Below, in pieces: positions 45,077-53,686 of a stretch of DNA of 64,000 nucleotides. The notes under the pieces were generated by a model. That model was not told the DNA's origin, searched no databases, and worked only from the letters and a program-made list of their open reading frames with translations. Positions within the stretch are counted from its first letter, which is position 1. Each line of letters opens with the position of its first letter. The DNA is from Clostridia bacterium. Lineage in GTDB: Bacteria; Bacillota; Clostridia; Oscillospirales; Butyricicoccaceae. The translations under genes were made by a program, and so were the position numbers. The DNA lies in the NCBI GenBank assembly GCA_021205365.1, contig JAJPXP010000055.1, forward strand, positions 1-64,000, written 5' to 3'.

Positions 45077-46776
45077 GAACCAAAGTATTTCGAATGGGCG
45101 GAAAGCTGAAAATCTCCATTGCTGCGGTGGTTTTGGAAGGGCTGCTCAGCGGCTGCAATTTTCTGGTGCTTTTTCAGGTGCTCCATCTGATTTTTGATGG
45201 GAGCATCGGGTTTTCCGATATTTTAAAAGCAACCGAAATGCTGGCACTTCTGTTTGTCCTGCGTATGGTTATCTATATGACAGCCTATACCGGCAGTCAG
45301 ATCGGTGGTTCCGATGTGAGCCGCAGGGTGCGTATTGCCATTGGCGACAAATTAAAACGCATCCCGCTGGGCCTGTTTACAAAAAATCGTACTGGATTTT
45401 ACATCAATGCCGCCACCAGCGAGGTAGGTGACTATGAACAGATTCTGACCCACAAGCTGGCGGATATTACCAAATACAGCATTCTTCTTTTGGCTGTTGG
45501 CATCTATACCTGTACATTGTATCTGCCCATCGGATTGATTGTGCTTGCTTCCACTTTGCTGATCATTCCCGCCATGGCTCTTTCCATTCATCAGGTGCAT
45601 ATCTATGGCAACAAAAAGAACCGTGCACGGGAAGAGAATGTCAGCGCTATCACGGAATACCTGACTGGCAGCCAGACCTTGCGTTCCTATGGGCTGGTAG
45701 GAAAGAAAAATGAGGCTGTGACACGGGCGATGAAGGAATACTCGGATATCAGCTATCTTTATGAAAAAGCCATCCTTCCCATCGGTTTTGGATTTGTCTA
45801 TTGCAGCTATATTGCCCTTGCCCTGGCCATGATCCTGTCTGTTCAGAAATGGCTGTCCGGCGTACTGGACCCGGCGGCGCTCATTCTGCTCATCATGCTG
45901 CCGCTTTTTGTGGGAAAGCTCAATATGACGTTGTTCATTGAACTGACGGCCTATCGCAATCTTCTGATTTCCAAGGACAAAATAAATCATATCTTTGCCG
46001 AAAAGGAGGAGCAGGCACAGGATAACTCCTTGACACTCCAGAGTACCGAAATTCAATTCAGTAATGTGGATTTTTCTTATACTGAAGGCGAACCGGTACT
46101 GGTAAATGCCAGCTTTACCATACCGGAACGGAGTCTGACAGCCATTGTGGGCGATTCCGGAGCAGGAAAATCCACCATTCTTAATTTGATCGCCAAATAT
46201 TATACACCGCAAAATGGGTGTATCACCATCGGCGGCAGAAATATTATGAATGCATCATCAGAGCAGGTGTTGTCCTATATCAGCCTGGTAGATCAGGACG
46301 TGTTTTTGTTCAACGATACGGTCCGCAATAACATCCGTTATGCCCAGCCTGACGCCACTGATGCGGAGGTTGAGCAGGCCTGCCGGCTGGCAAACTGCGA
46401 CGGTTTCATCCGGAGAATGGAGAAGGGGTATGAAACTGAAATCGGTGAAAATGGCAATAAACTCTCTGGTGGCGAACGTCAGCGGCTTTCTGTGGCCCGG
46501 GCAATTCTCAAAAACAGCCCTATCATTCTTCTGGATGAAGCTACGGCATCGCTGGATATCGAGAATGAACTGCTGGTCAAGCAGGCAGTCTCTAATCTGC
46601 TGAAGGCTGACAAAACGGTGGTCATGATTGCCCATACTTTGCCCATTGTCAAGAGCGCTGACAAAATTCTGGTCTTGAACCAGGGACATATTGCGGAAAG
46701 CGGAACCCATGAGGAGCTTGCAGGAGCTGGAGGCAAATATGCAGCTATGTGGAGGGCATCGCAGGAGCTGAAATAA
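45073..46776 (+). CDS. ABC transporter permease/ATPase, subunit B2
   Basis: The 567-residue half-transporter is the shortest of the ten. Walker A GDSGAGKST is near 360, signature LSGGERQ near 463, Walker B IILLDEATAS; the H-loop reads AHTLP, not the usual AHRL, though the key His is kept. The ATGA overlap with A2 fixes the start. A much longer in-frame extension into A2 is overprinting and is rejected. The transmembrane sequence is the most divergent of the B lineage. Confidence 0.92.
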   Translation: MRTKVFRMGGKLKISIAAVVLEGLLSGCNFLVLFQVLHLIFDGSIGFSDILKATEMLALLFVLRMVIYMTAYTGSQIGGSDVSRRVRIAIGDKLKRIPLGLFTKNRTGFYINAATSEVGDYEQILTHKLADITKYSILLLAVGIYTCTLYLPIGLIVLASTLLIIPAMALSIHQVHIYGNKKNRAREENVSAITEYLTGSQTLRSYGLVGKKNEAVTRAMKEYSDISYLYEKAILPIGFGFVYCSYIALALAMILSVQKWLSGVLDPAALILLIMLPLFVGKLNMTLFIELTAYRNLLISKDKINHIFAEKEEQAQDNSLTLQSTEIQFSNVDFSYTEGEPVLVNASFTIPERSLTAIVGDSGAGKSTILNLIAKYYTPQNGCITIGGRNIMNASSEQVLSYISLVDQDVFLFNDTVRNNIRYAQPDATDAEVEQACRLANCDGFIRRMEKGYETEIGENGNKLSGGERQRLSVARAILKNSPIILLDEATASLDIENELLVKQAVSNLLKADKTVVMIAHTLPIVKSADKILVLNQGHIAESGTHEELAGAGGKYAAMWRASQELK

Positions 46777-46800
46777 CGGAAAGACCAACATACAAAGTTG

Positions 46801-46851
46801 AAAATCCCCTCTTTAAAATGCAGATTGCGCATGTTAAGAGGGGATTTTAAT
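46801..46851. terminator. Bidirectional terminator of modules 2 and 3
   Basis: A perfect 13-bp stem AAAATCCCCTCTT/AAGAGGGGATTTT encloses a 22-base loop between convergent B2 and B3. Confidence 0.9.
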
Positions 46852-46862
46852 TTCAGGAGATA

Positions 46863-48614
46863 TTATGCTCCGGCCCGCCGGCTCCAGCCATGGCTGTTTT
46901 GCCGTGTGGTGATAAAGCGCTTGTAAATGCCGTCTTGTTGCATCAGTTGATTATGGGAGCCTTGCTGGGATATTTGTCCATCTGCGATGACCAGGATTTC
47001 ATCAGCACTGCGAATGGTGTTTAAACGGTGAGCAATGACCAGCAGGGTTTTGCCCCGGCACAGCTCGTTGATCGCTTCCTGGATATAGCTTTCATTGTCA
47101 GCATCTACGCTGGCAGTTGCCTCATCCAGAATGATAATCGGCGCATCTTTGAGGATGCAACGGGCGATAGAAATGCGCTGCTTTTCTCCACCTGAGAGGG
47201 TTTCTCCGCCCTCACCGATCACTGTGTCAAATCCATTGGGCAAATTCATAATAAAGTCATAGCAGCGGGCTTTTTTTGCAGCAGACAGGACTTCTTCTCT
47301 GCTGGCATCGGGCCTGCCCATGGAGATGTTGTTGTATATGGTATCCTGAAACAGGTATACCCGCTGGAACACCATACTGATGTGATCCATAAGCTCAGAC
47401 AGAGGAATGTCCCGTACATCTTTGCCCCGCACCAATACCTGACCGGACTTTACATCCCAGAAACGGGCCAGCAGATTTGCAATGGTGGATTTTCCGCCAC
47501 CGGAGGGCCCTGCCAGAGCCAGCATCTGATTTTGCTCCAAGGTGAAGGAGATATTGTGCAGGACTTCTTTTTCACCATAGGCAAAGCTGACGTTTTTGAA
47601 CTCAACTTCCGGGCCACTCCACTGCTCTGTAGGCGTGTCTGTACCATGATTGGGAAGTTCCTGTTCGGCGAACACAGCTTCAATGCGGTCCATGCAGCTG
47701 TTCATCACCGTCAGGCGGGTGGCTTGACTGTAAAGCGCTTTCACAGGGCCGAATAACTCCAGCACAAACAGCAGGACGCCCACCAGATACACGGCGCTCA
47801 TCATGGAGCTGTTGTACAGCAGGACAGCTGTCGTGAGGATTACAACCGCACCCAGCCCGTAAACGATGTTAAGCCACCGCTGCCATGGGGTCTGGTCTTC
47901 CTCAAAGACGATGCTGGTACGGCGCATTTCGGCAAAGCTTTCGGTTAGCTCTCTGGATTTTTCGCCCAGCAAGTTGTAGGTTTTGATGATGCCAATGCCT
48001 TCAGTAAAATCCAGCACTGCGTCAGTCAGTTTTTCATTCTGTGCTTGTCGTTTGTCTGAGTTCTCCATGGCATTTCGCTGCATCCCTTGGGCAATGAGCC
48101 AGATGATTAGCAATATCACAGCTGATGCCAGCCCCAGCCAGAGATTGAAGCACAGCAGGAACACCAGCATAACTGCCTGGGAAAAGAGATAGCTCATCAT
48201 ATCCGCAAGCGTCATCATGCAGTTTTCTTCGATAAAAACCATATCACTGGACAAAACGGAACTGATTTTACCGATATTCCCCTCTGTGAAGTATCCCATA
48301 GGCATTCTGCGCAGATGCGCACCCAGCTGCATGCGCATGTCGGCAAATACCATATAGCCTGCTGCGGACTGAAGACGGTCGGAAATATGGTGGAAAATAA
48401 TCTGTAACACCAGGCAGACAACCATGGCACCGCTCAGCCAAAGGCACTGCCGCGGGTCAATGGTGTTTCCATAAAACCAGGACAGAGCGAAAAAAGACAG
48501 CAGAATAGGTGCTTTTGACAGCATGGATTTTAGGAAAGAGAATATAAACGCCGCCTGAATTCGGCCCTTATATTGGCCTGACACGGCCAGGATTCGTTTC
48601 ATCAGTGCGATCAT
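46863..48614 (-). CDS. ABC transporter permease/ATPase, subunit B3
   Basis: The 583-residue half-transporter has Walker A GPSGGGKST near 370, signature LSGGEKQ near 468, Walker B IIILDEATAS and H-loop AHRLN. The region equivalent to the A motif is LSSDMVFIEEN, so it belongs to the B lineage. Start and stop of the neighbours overlap as ATGA (ATG 48614-48612), so it is coupled to A3. A longer in-frame start inside A3 is rejected. Confidence 0.92.
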   Translation of the reverse strand: MIALMKRILAVSGQYKGRIQAAFIFSFLKSMLSKAPILLSFFALSWFYGNTIDPRQCLWLSGAMVVCLVLQIIFHHISDRLQSAAGYMVFADMRMQLGAHLRRMPMGYFTEGNIGKISSVLSSDMVFIEENCMMTLADMMSYLFSQAVMLVFLLCFNLWLGLASAVILLIIWLIAQGMQRNAMENSDKRQAQNEKLTDAVLDFTEGIGIIKTYNLLGEKSRELTESFAEMRRTSIVFEEDQTPWQRWLNIVYGLGAVVILTTAVLLYNSSMMSAVYLVGVLLFVLELFGPVKALYSQATRLTVMNSCMDRIEAVFAEQELPNHGTDTPTEQWSGPEVEFKNVSFAYGEKEVLHNISFTLEQNQMLALAGPSGGGKSTIANLLARFWDVKSGQVLVRGKDVRDIPLSELMDHISMVFQRVYLFQDTIYNNISMGRPDASREEVLSAAKKARCYDFIMNLPNGFDTVIGEGGETLSGGEKQRISIARCILKDAPIIILDEATASVDADNESYIQEAINELCRGKTLLVIAHRLNTIRSADEILVIADGQISQQGSHNQLMQQDGIYKRFITTRQNSHGWSRRAGA

Positions 48615-50374
48615 GCCAATATGTCTCCTTTCTCGTTGCCCGCGCGAACCTTCCAGTTTGCACTGCTTTCTGCTGCGCTCCAAAGATTACGATATTGCCC
48701 ACAGCTTTCCAATAACTTTTCATGGGAACCAACTGCCAGCAGATTGCCTTTGTCCAGTACACAAATCTGGTCGGCGTTTATGATGGAGTGCAGACGGTGT
48801 GCAATGACGATGACCGTCTTGCCTTCGATAACTTTTGCAATCGCTTGATTCATCTTTTCCTCGTTCTCTGGATCCATGAAGGCTGTAGCCTCGTCCAGCA
48901 CCACAATGGGGGCATTTTTTAAAATAGCACGGGCCAGAGAGATGCGCTGGCGCTCACCGCCGGACAGCTGCTTGCCTCCATCGCCAGCCATGGTGTGGAT
49001 GCCCTTTTCCAATCGGGACAGAAACTCGCCGCACTGTGCTTTCTCCGCTGCCGCTATTACCTCGTCATCAGATGCGTCCGGCTTACCCAGCCGAATATTT
49101 TCCAGCAAACTCATGTTGAACAGAAACTGCTCCTGTGCTACATAAGAGATCTGGTCGTTGAGCGCTTCTACACTCATCTCGCGGAGGTCCTGTCCGCCGA
49201 GTTTTATACTGCCGCTGGTTACATCATAAAAATGTACCAGCAGTTTTGCCAGAGTGGACTTGCCGCTTCCCGATTCGCCCACCAAAGCTGTCATGCTTCC
49301 CTCCGGAATGACCAGTGAAACGTTGTGGAGCACCTCGTCTTCTTTGTAGGCAAAGCGTACATTTTCAAAGATAATACTGTGATCTCCGCCGGTAAACGGT
49401 TGATGCGTCTGCTGGAGGGGTGGTGCGCTCATGGCATCCTCCAACGCCTGAATCTTATAGTTGACTTGGGGCATAGTGGACATGAAACTCAGAGCACGCA
49501 CCAGAGGCGCTCCGATGCCGAATGACATACACAGTACCAGCGCCAGATTTGGCAGTGTCGACCAGCCGATGAGCACGAAGTATGCACCCAAGGGAAGCGT
49601 TAACAAGGCCACGCAGGGGAGCACAGAGTTATAAAGTGCCATCCAAGGCCAGCAGACCCGGAACCAGTCAAGAGTAAAATCCCGGTAATTGCGTACATCT
49701 GTTTCAAAACGCCGGTAACTTTCGCCGTCCCGGTTGAAAACTTTCACCACTTCCATGCCGTTGATGTACTCTACGATGGTGTTGTTCATTTTCTGGGCAG
49801 CGCCGTAATAGGCTCCCATCTTGCTCATGCCGGACTGATACATCGCGCCCATGGCTAACAGGCCCAGAGGCAGGGAGCACAGGGAAAGCAGCGCCAGCTT
49901 ATAGTCGGCAAAGAACATGGCGATAAAGATGATGACCGGTACGGTGATATTGGCAAACCCCTCTGGCAGAGCGTGAGCCAACAGCAGCTCAATGGCTTCG
50001 ATGTCATCAATGAACAGTTTTTTGATGGTGCCAACACCTTTCTCCTGAATGGTACCCAAAGGCTGCTTTTCCAGCTTGCCCTGGAGTGATACCCGCAGGT
50101 TTTCCAGCGTGCGATAAGCTGCTTCATGGGACAGGGACAAGCCCCGGATATAGAAGATACCGTAGAGCACAGCACACACCGCCATAGCAGCCAATCGCCA
50201 GAAGACATATCCCGGCGCAATCTGCTCACCCAGCAGAAGCGGGCGGATAAGCTGATAAATAAACAGATAGGGAACCACACTCATAACGATGCCCACCAGC
50301 ATGTGTGCGGCAGCGGAATAGATGGTATTTCGGTGTTCTCCCGCATATCCCAATACTTTTTTGAACAATGTCAT
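48611..50374 (-). CDS. ABC transporter permease/ATPase, subunit A3
   Basis: The 587-residue half-transporter has A-lineage motifs SHEAAYRTL near 82-90 and LAHALPE at 132-138. Walker A GESGSGKST is near 362, signature LSGGERQ near 467, Walker B IVVLDEATAF and H-loop AHRLH. AAGGA directly abuts the ATG at 50374, so translation may start at the TTG two codons later. A GTTAGC palindrome lies 16 bp upstream. Confidence 0.92.
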   Translation of the reverse strand: MTLFKKVLGYAGEHRNTIYSAAAHMLVGIVMSVVPYLFIYQLIRPLLLGEQIAPGYVFWRLAAMAVCAVLYGIFYIRGLSLSHEAAYRTLENLRVSLQGKLEKQPLGTIQEKGVGTIKKLFIDDIEAIELLLAHALPEGFANITVPVIIFIAMFFADYKLALLSLCSLPLGLLAMGAMYQSGMSKMGAYYGAAQKMNNTIVEYINGMEVVKVFNRDGESYRRFETDVRNYRDFTLDWFRVCWPWMALYNSVLPCVALLTLPLGAYFVLIGWSTLPNLALVLCMSFGIGAPLVRALSFMSTMPQVNYKIQALEDAMSAPPLQQTHQPFTGGDHSIIFENVRFAYKEDEVLHNVSLVIPEGSMTALVGESGSGKSTLAKLLVHFYDVTSGSIKLGGQDLREMSVEALNDQISYVAQEQFLFNMSLLENIRLGKPDASDDEVIAAAEKAQCGEFLSRLEKGIHTMAGDGGKQLSGGERQRISLARAILKNAPIVVLDEATAFMDPENEEKMNQAIAKVIEGKTVIVIAHRLHSIINADQICVLDKGNLLAVGSHEKLLESCGQYRNLWSAAESSANWKVRAGNEKGDILA

Positions 50375-50389
50375 TCCTTCTTTCTTGTG

Positions 50390-50405
50390 GTTAGCGAAAG
50401 CTAAC
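50390..50405 (-). promoter_or_regulatory. GTTAGC palindrome ahead of ABC A3
   Basis: GTTAGC (50390-50395), 4-base spacer GAAA and GCTAAC (50400-50405) form a perfect inverted repeat just upstream of the A3 RBS on the minus strand. As RNA it would be a hairpin of six base pairs. Confidence 0.65.
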
Positions 50406-50422
50406 TATCGGTGGGAAATATG

Positions 50423-50438
50423 CCCCTCGAAAGAGGGG
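50423..50438 (-). terminator. Hairpin between TetR 3 and ABC A3
   Basis: CCCCTC-GAAA-GAGGGG (plus-strand reading) is a perfect stem directly after the TetR 3 gene. No T run follows on the minus strand, so it may be a processing or attenuation hairpin. Confidence 0.5.
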
Positions 50439-50447
50439 ACACATTAG

Positions 50448-51065
50448 TCACTGGGTAAAACCCAAAACGCGATACCAGTTAAACAGGCCGCAGACCAGTT
50501 TGCAGTGATATTCAATCTGTTCCCATGTAAAATCATGAATAAACGGCTCATAGATGGTGGTCCAGAAAGCAGACAGCAGGATATGCAATTCGCCCATAGA
50601 AATATCTGCATGCGTCAGTCCACGGCGATAGGCCTCCCGATAGTAGTCATAGCTGGCGTTGGTCATGGATTCCACCCAGTCGTGCTGGAAGTTGGAATAG
50701 GATGTGCCTTCAGCGCATTTTAGCAGCAGGACAAAACCATCATGGCGGTCATAGAGATATTGAAACCACCACATCATATAATCTTCGTCCATATCCCAGG
50801 CGTTGATCAGCGCCTCGTCCTGCAATGTGTGCAGATCGACGGAAGTTTTTTCTTTCAATATGTCCTGCAGGTCAGAGACTGTGCCTGCGACCACCGCGCG
50901 AAACAGATCCTCCTTGCCGCGATAGCGTTTGTATAGGGCGCCCGTCGTCACCCCAGCCTGCTGACAAATATGCTGCAGTGAGGCTTTTTCAAAGCCGAGG
51001 GACAGGAATTCCTCTTTTGCGCTGTCTAAAATGCGTGGATCGATGGAACGATCCGGTCTTGCCAT
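50448..51065 (-). CDS. TetR family regulator of module 3
   Basis: The 205-residue protein has the TetR helix-turn-helix LQHICQQAGVTTGALYKRY near 30-48 and FVLLLKCAEGTSYSNF near 120-135, the effector-domain motif shared with the other two TetR proteins here. The ATG at 51065 has AGGAGGTG six bases upstream. It is first gene of the minus-strand TetR-A3-B3 unit and divergent from TetR 4. Confidence 0.9.
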   Translation of the reverse strand: MARPDRSIDPRILDSAKEEFLSLGFEKASLQHICQQAGVTTGALYKRYRGKEDLFRAVVAGTVSDLQDILKEKTSVDLHTLQDEALINAWDMDEDYMMWWFQYLYDRHDGFVLLLKCAEGTSYSNFQHDWVESMTNASYDYYREAYRRGLTHADISMGELHILLSAFWTTIYEPFIHDFTWEQIEYHCKLVCGLFNWYRVLGFTQ

Positions 51066-51080
51066 ATATAGCACCTCCTA

Positions 51081-51143
51081 TATTGATAATTAAATTATCG
51101 ATAATCTAATTATCAATATATCACGGAACCATAGGGATGTCAA
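51081..51143 (-). promoter_or_regulatory. Promoter and 38-bp palindromic operator of TetR 3
   Basis: TTGACA on the minus strand (51143-51138), a 17-bp spacer and TATATT (51120-51115) form the promoter. A near-perfect 38-bp palindrome spans 51081-51118 (left half starts TATTGATAATTA; one mismatch in 19 pairs; centre ATTATCGATAAT) and covers the -10. Confidence 0.8.
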
Positions 51144-51174
51144 TAGAATTTCAGCTGTATGTTTTTTATTTCTA

Positions 51175-51235
51175 TTGACAATTCCTATGTGATACGATAA
51201 AATAACTACGTTATCGGATAACATAGTTATTTTAT
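51175..51235 (+). promoter_or_regulatory. Promoter and 39-bp palindromic operator of TetR 4
   Basis: TTGACA (51175-51180), a 17-bp spacer and TAAAAT (51198-51203) form the promoter. The palindrome 51197-51235 has 18 of 19 pairs around a single G (centre GTTATC-G-GATAAC). It covers the -10 and ends exactly at the RBS GGAGG. Confidence 0.8.
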
Positions 51236-51245
51236 GGAGGTGCAT

Positions 51246-51872
51246 ATGCGGCCAATCAATGAGAAGCTGGCGGAAGAACTGCTGGAAGCGGGAAAACGCG
51301 AATTTTTGGAGCGAGGGTTTCAGGGCGCATCCATGCGGAGCATTGCCGCTGCGGCGGGTGTGACAACCGGCGCGCTTTACCGGTACTATACCGACAAGGC
51401 GGCGCTGATGGATGCTTTGGTGAAGGAACCTGCGGAGACACTGGAAAATGCCTACCGGGAGCAGCAGCGGCTGTTTGCCGAAAAGCCGCTGCAAAATCAA
51501 TTGGATGGATTGCCAGAGATATCTGATGAAAGTGCTGCCTGGATGATGGAATATATCTACGATCATTTCGATGCCTTCAAATTAATTGTGTGTTGCTCCG
51601 TGGGTACAAAGTATGAGCACTACCTGGATACCCTGATCGATATAGAATCTGAATCTGGCAGACGGCTGATTGACCGGATGCAGGAGGAGGGAGTTTCGGT
51701 TCGGGATATGGATGATGCGTTGATTCACATTCTGTCTAGTGCACTGTTCAATGGTATTTTTGAAACGGTGCGGCATGATATGCCCCGCGAGGAAGCATTT
51801 ACGCATATGGAAAGTCTTCGGGACTTCTATTCCGCTGGATGGTTCAAGATTTTGGGGATCTCAGGTGACTGA
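51246..51872 (+). CDS. TetR family regulator of module 4
   Basis: The 208-residue protein has the TetR helix-turn-helix MRSIAAAAGVTTGALYRYY near 30-48 and FKLIVCCSVGTKYEHY near 118-133. The ATG at 51246 follows GGAGGTG. Its stop codon lies within a hairpin that precedes the ABC A4 operator-like element. It is divergent from TetR 3. Confidence 0.9.
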   Translation: MRPINEKLAEELLEAGKREFLERGFQGASMRSIAAAAGVTTGALYRYYTDKAALMDALVKEPAETLENAYREQQRLFAEKPLQNQLDGLPEISDESAAWMMEYIYDHFDAFKLIVCCSVGTKYEHYLDTLIDIESESGRRLIDRMQEEGVSVRDMDDALIHILSSALFNGIFETVRHDMPREEAFTHMESLRDFYSAGWFKILGISGD

Positions 51873-51879
51873 GTTCCCC
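51854..51879 (+). terminator. Hairpin at the end of TetR 4
   Basis: GGGGATCTCAG pairs with CTGAGTTCCCC (one mismatch) around GTGA. It spans the stop codon of TetR 4, matching hairpins at the same place in modules 1 and 3. No T run is present. Confidence 0.5.
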
Positions 51880-51894
51880 ATAAATTACACAGAT

Positions 51895-51914
51895 TAGTTA
51901 GCATCAGCTAACTA
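51895..51914 (+). promoter_or_regulatory. GTTAGC palindrome ahead of ABC A4
   Basis: TAGTTAGC and GCTAACTA pair perfectly (8 of 8) around ATCA, 4 bp before the RBS AGGAGG of A4. It is the best copy of the element shared with modules 1 and 3. Confidence 0.65.
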
Positions 51915-51929
51915 GATAGGAGGATTCTA

Positions 51930-53672
51930 ATGGAAGATATAAAAAAACAATCGCCCTTTTCAAAGCTGTGGCAGTGGGCTGCAGGCTGCCACGGCGGATT
52001 CTATGGAGCTGTGATTCTTGCGGTGCTGGGAGTTGCCTGCAATATGGCCGCTTATTTCTGTATTGCAGCTATGATCCGCCTGCTGCTTACTGGCGGGCTC
52101 CGGGAATGCCTTCCGTGGTGTGGTATCATGCTGCTAAGTTATGTAGGGAAATCGGTATTTTCCACCTGGTCTACGGCAATGTCCCATACGGCTACCTATC
52201 ACACCCTGCGGGAACTGCGGAAAAATTTACTGAGTAAGCTGTCCCGGGTGCCCATGGGTAGCATTCTGGATACTCCGTCTGGACAGTATAAGACGACGAT
52301 TGTGGATCGTGTAGAGGGCATGGAACCGACCTTGGCCCATCTGATCCCGGAGATGACTTCCAATATTCTGGTACCGCTGGCTATTGCAGTGTATATCTTT
52401 GTGCTAGACTGGCGGATGGGATTGGCCAGCCTGGTCACCACGGTGATTGGCGTGATTGTAGCCACTCAGAGCGGTAAAACCTATGCGGTGCGCTGGCAGG
52501 GAGCAGTAGAGACAGGGCGCCGTATGGCAAATGCAATTGTGGAGTATGTCGGCGGCATTCAGGTGGTCAAGGCCTTCAGCCAGAGTGCTGGTTCCTATAA
52601 AAAGTATTCCGGTGCAGTGGAAGATAATGCAAGGTACTATGTAGACTGGATGGCAGACAACCAGAAATACATGGCTACCATGCAGTCGGTGATTCCCTCT
52701 GTGCTGTTGCCGGTGTTGCCGGTAGGGCTGCTGTTATGGTCTGGCGGAAGTTTGTCCGCTGCCCATTTCCTGACGATCGTTGTTCTGTCTCTGGGACTCA
52801 CTGGGCCACTGATTGCCGCCATGTCTTTCGTGGATGAACTGGCCGTGGTCGGTACCAATGTGGAGGAAATCGCAGGTATTCTGGATGCGCCGGAGCTGGA
52901 ACGTCCGCAGCAGGAAGCCGTTCTCCAGGGACAGAAAATTCAGCTCAACCAGGTTTCCTTTACCTATGGGAAGGCGGAGGAAGAAATCCTCCATGGCATT
53001 GATTTGACCATCAATCCGGGAACGGTTACAGCCCTGGTGGGGCCTTCCGGATCAGGAAAATCTACCATTGCCAAGCTGGTCGCAGGCTTTTGGGATGTGA
53101 CTGGCGGCGCAGTTACTTTGGGCGGCGTAGATTTAAAGCAGATTCCTCTGGAACAGCTGAACCGCCAGATTGCCTATGTTTCGCAGGACAACTATCTCTT
53201 TGACCGCACAGTGCGGGAGAATATCCGCATGGGCCGTCTGGGCGCTACAGATGACGAAGTAGAGGCTGTAGCAAAAGCTGCAGGCTGTGATGATTTTATC
53301 CGGGCGCTGGATCAGGGATACGATACGATTTGCGGTGGCGGTGGCGGACACCTTTCAGGTGGTGAAAAGCAGCGCATTTCCATTGCCCGGGCTATGCTTA
53401 AGAATGCCCCGGTTGTCATTCTGGACGAAGCAACAGCCAGCATCGATCCAGAGAATGAGGCAATCATTCAGCGCGCTATCTCTGCTTTGACAAAGGGGAA
53501 AACACTGATTGTGATCGCGCACCGTCTGTCCACCATTGCTGATGCAGACAATATCGTGGTCGTGGAGCAGGGACGTATTGTGAGCCAGGGCACGCAGGAA
53601 GAACTGCTGGAATCCTGCCCGCTGTATGCACAGATGTGGCAGACATACCTGGGCACCAGGGATCAGGTCTGA
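51930..53672 (+). CDS. ABC transporter permease/ATPase, subunit A4
   Basis: The 580-residue half-transporter is the closest of the A lineage to A1 by eye (for example EMTSNI after the LAH motif, and matching IVDRVEGMEPTLAHLIPE versus A1). LAHLIPE is at 135-141. Walker A GPSGSGKST is near 372, signature LSGGEKQ near 475, Walker B VVILDEATAS and H-loop AHRLS. RBS AGGAGG lies upstream. B4 starts 14 bp after its stop. Confidence 0.93.
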   Translation: MEDIKKQSPFSKLWQWAAGCHGGFYGAVILAVLGVACNMAAYFCIAAMIRLLLTGGLRECLPWCGIMLLSYVGKSVFSTWSTAMSHTATYHTLRELRKNLLSKLSRVPMGSILDTPSGQYKTTIVDRVEGMEPTLAHLIPEMTSNILVPLAIAVYIFVLDWRMGLASLVTTVIGVIVATQSGKTYAVRWQGAVETGRRMANAIVEYVGGIQVVKAFSQSAGSYKKYSGAVEDNARYYVDWMADNQKYMATMQSVIPSVLLPVLPVGLLLWSGGSLSAAHFLTIVVLSLGLTGPLIAAMSFVDELAVVGTNVEEIAGILDAPELERPQQEAVLQGQKIQLNQVSFTYGKAEEEILHGIDLTINPGTVTALVGPSGSGKSTIAKLVAGFWDVTGGAVTLGGVDLKQIPLEQLNRQIAYVSQDNYLFDRTVRENIRMGRLGATDDEVEAVAKAAGCDDFIRALDQGYDTICGGGGGHLSGGEKQRISIARAMLKNAPVVILDEATASIDPENEAIIQRAISALTKGKTLIVIAHRLSTIADADNIVVVEQGRIVSQGTQEELLESCPLYAQMWQTYLGTRDQV

Positions 53673-53686
53673 AAGGGAGAAATATT

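Noticed and set aside
48615..48683. N-terminal extension of ABC B3
   Set aside because: It would overlap the end of A3; the ATG at 48614 has AAGGAG and a typical start sequence.
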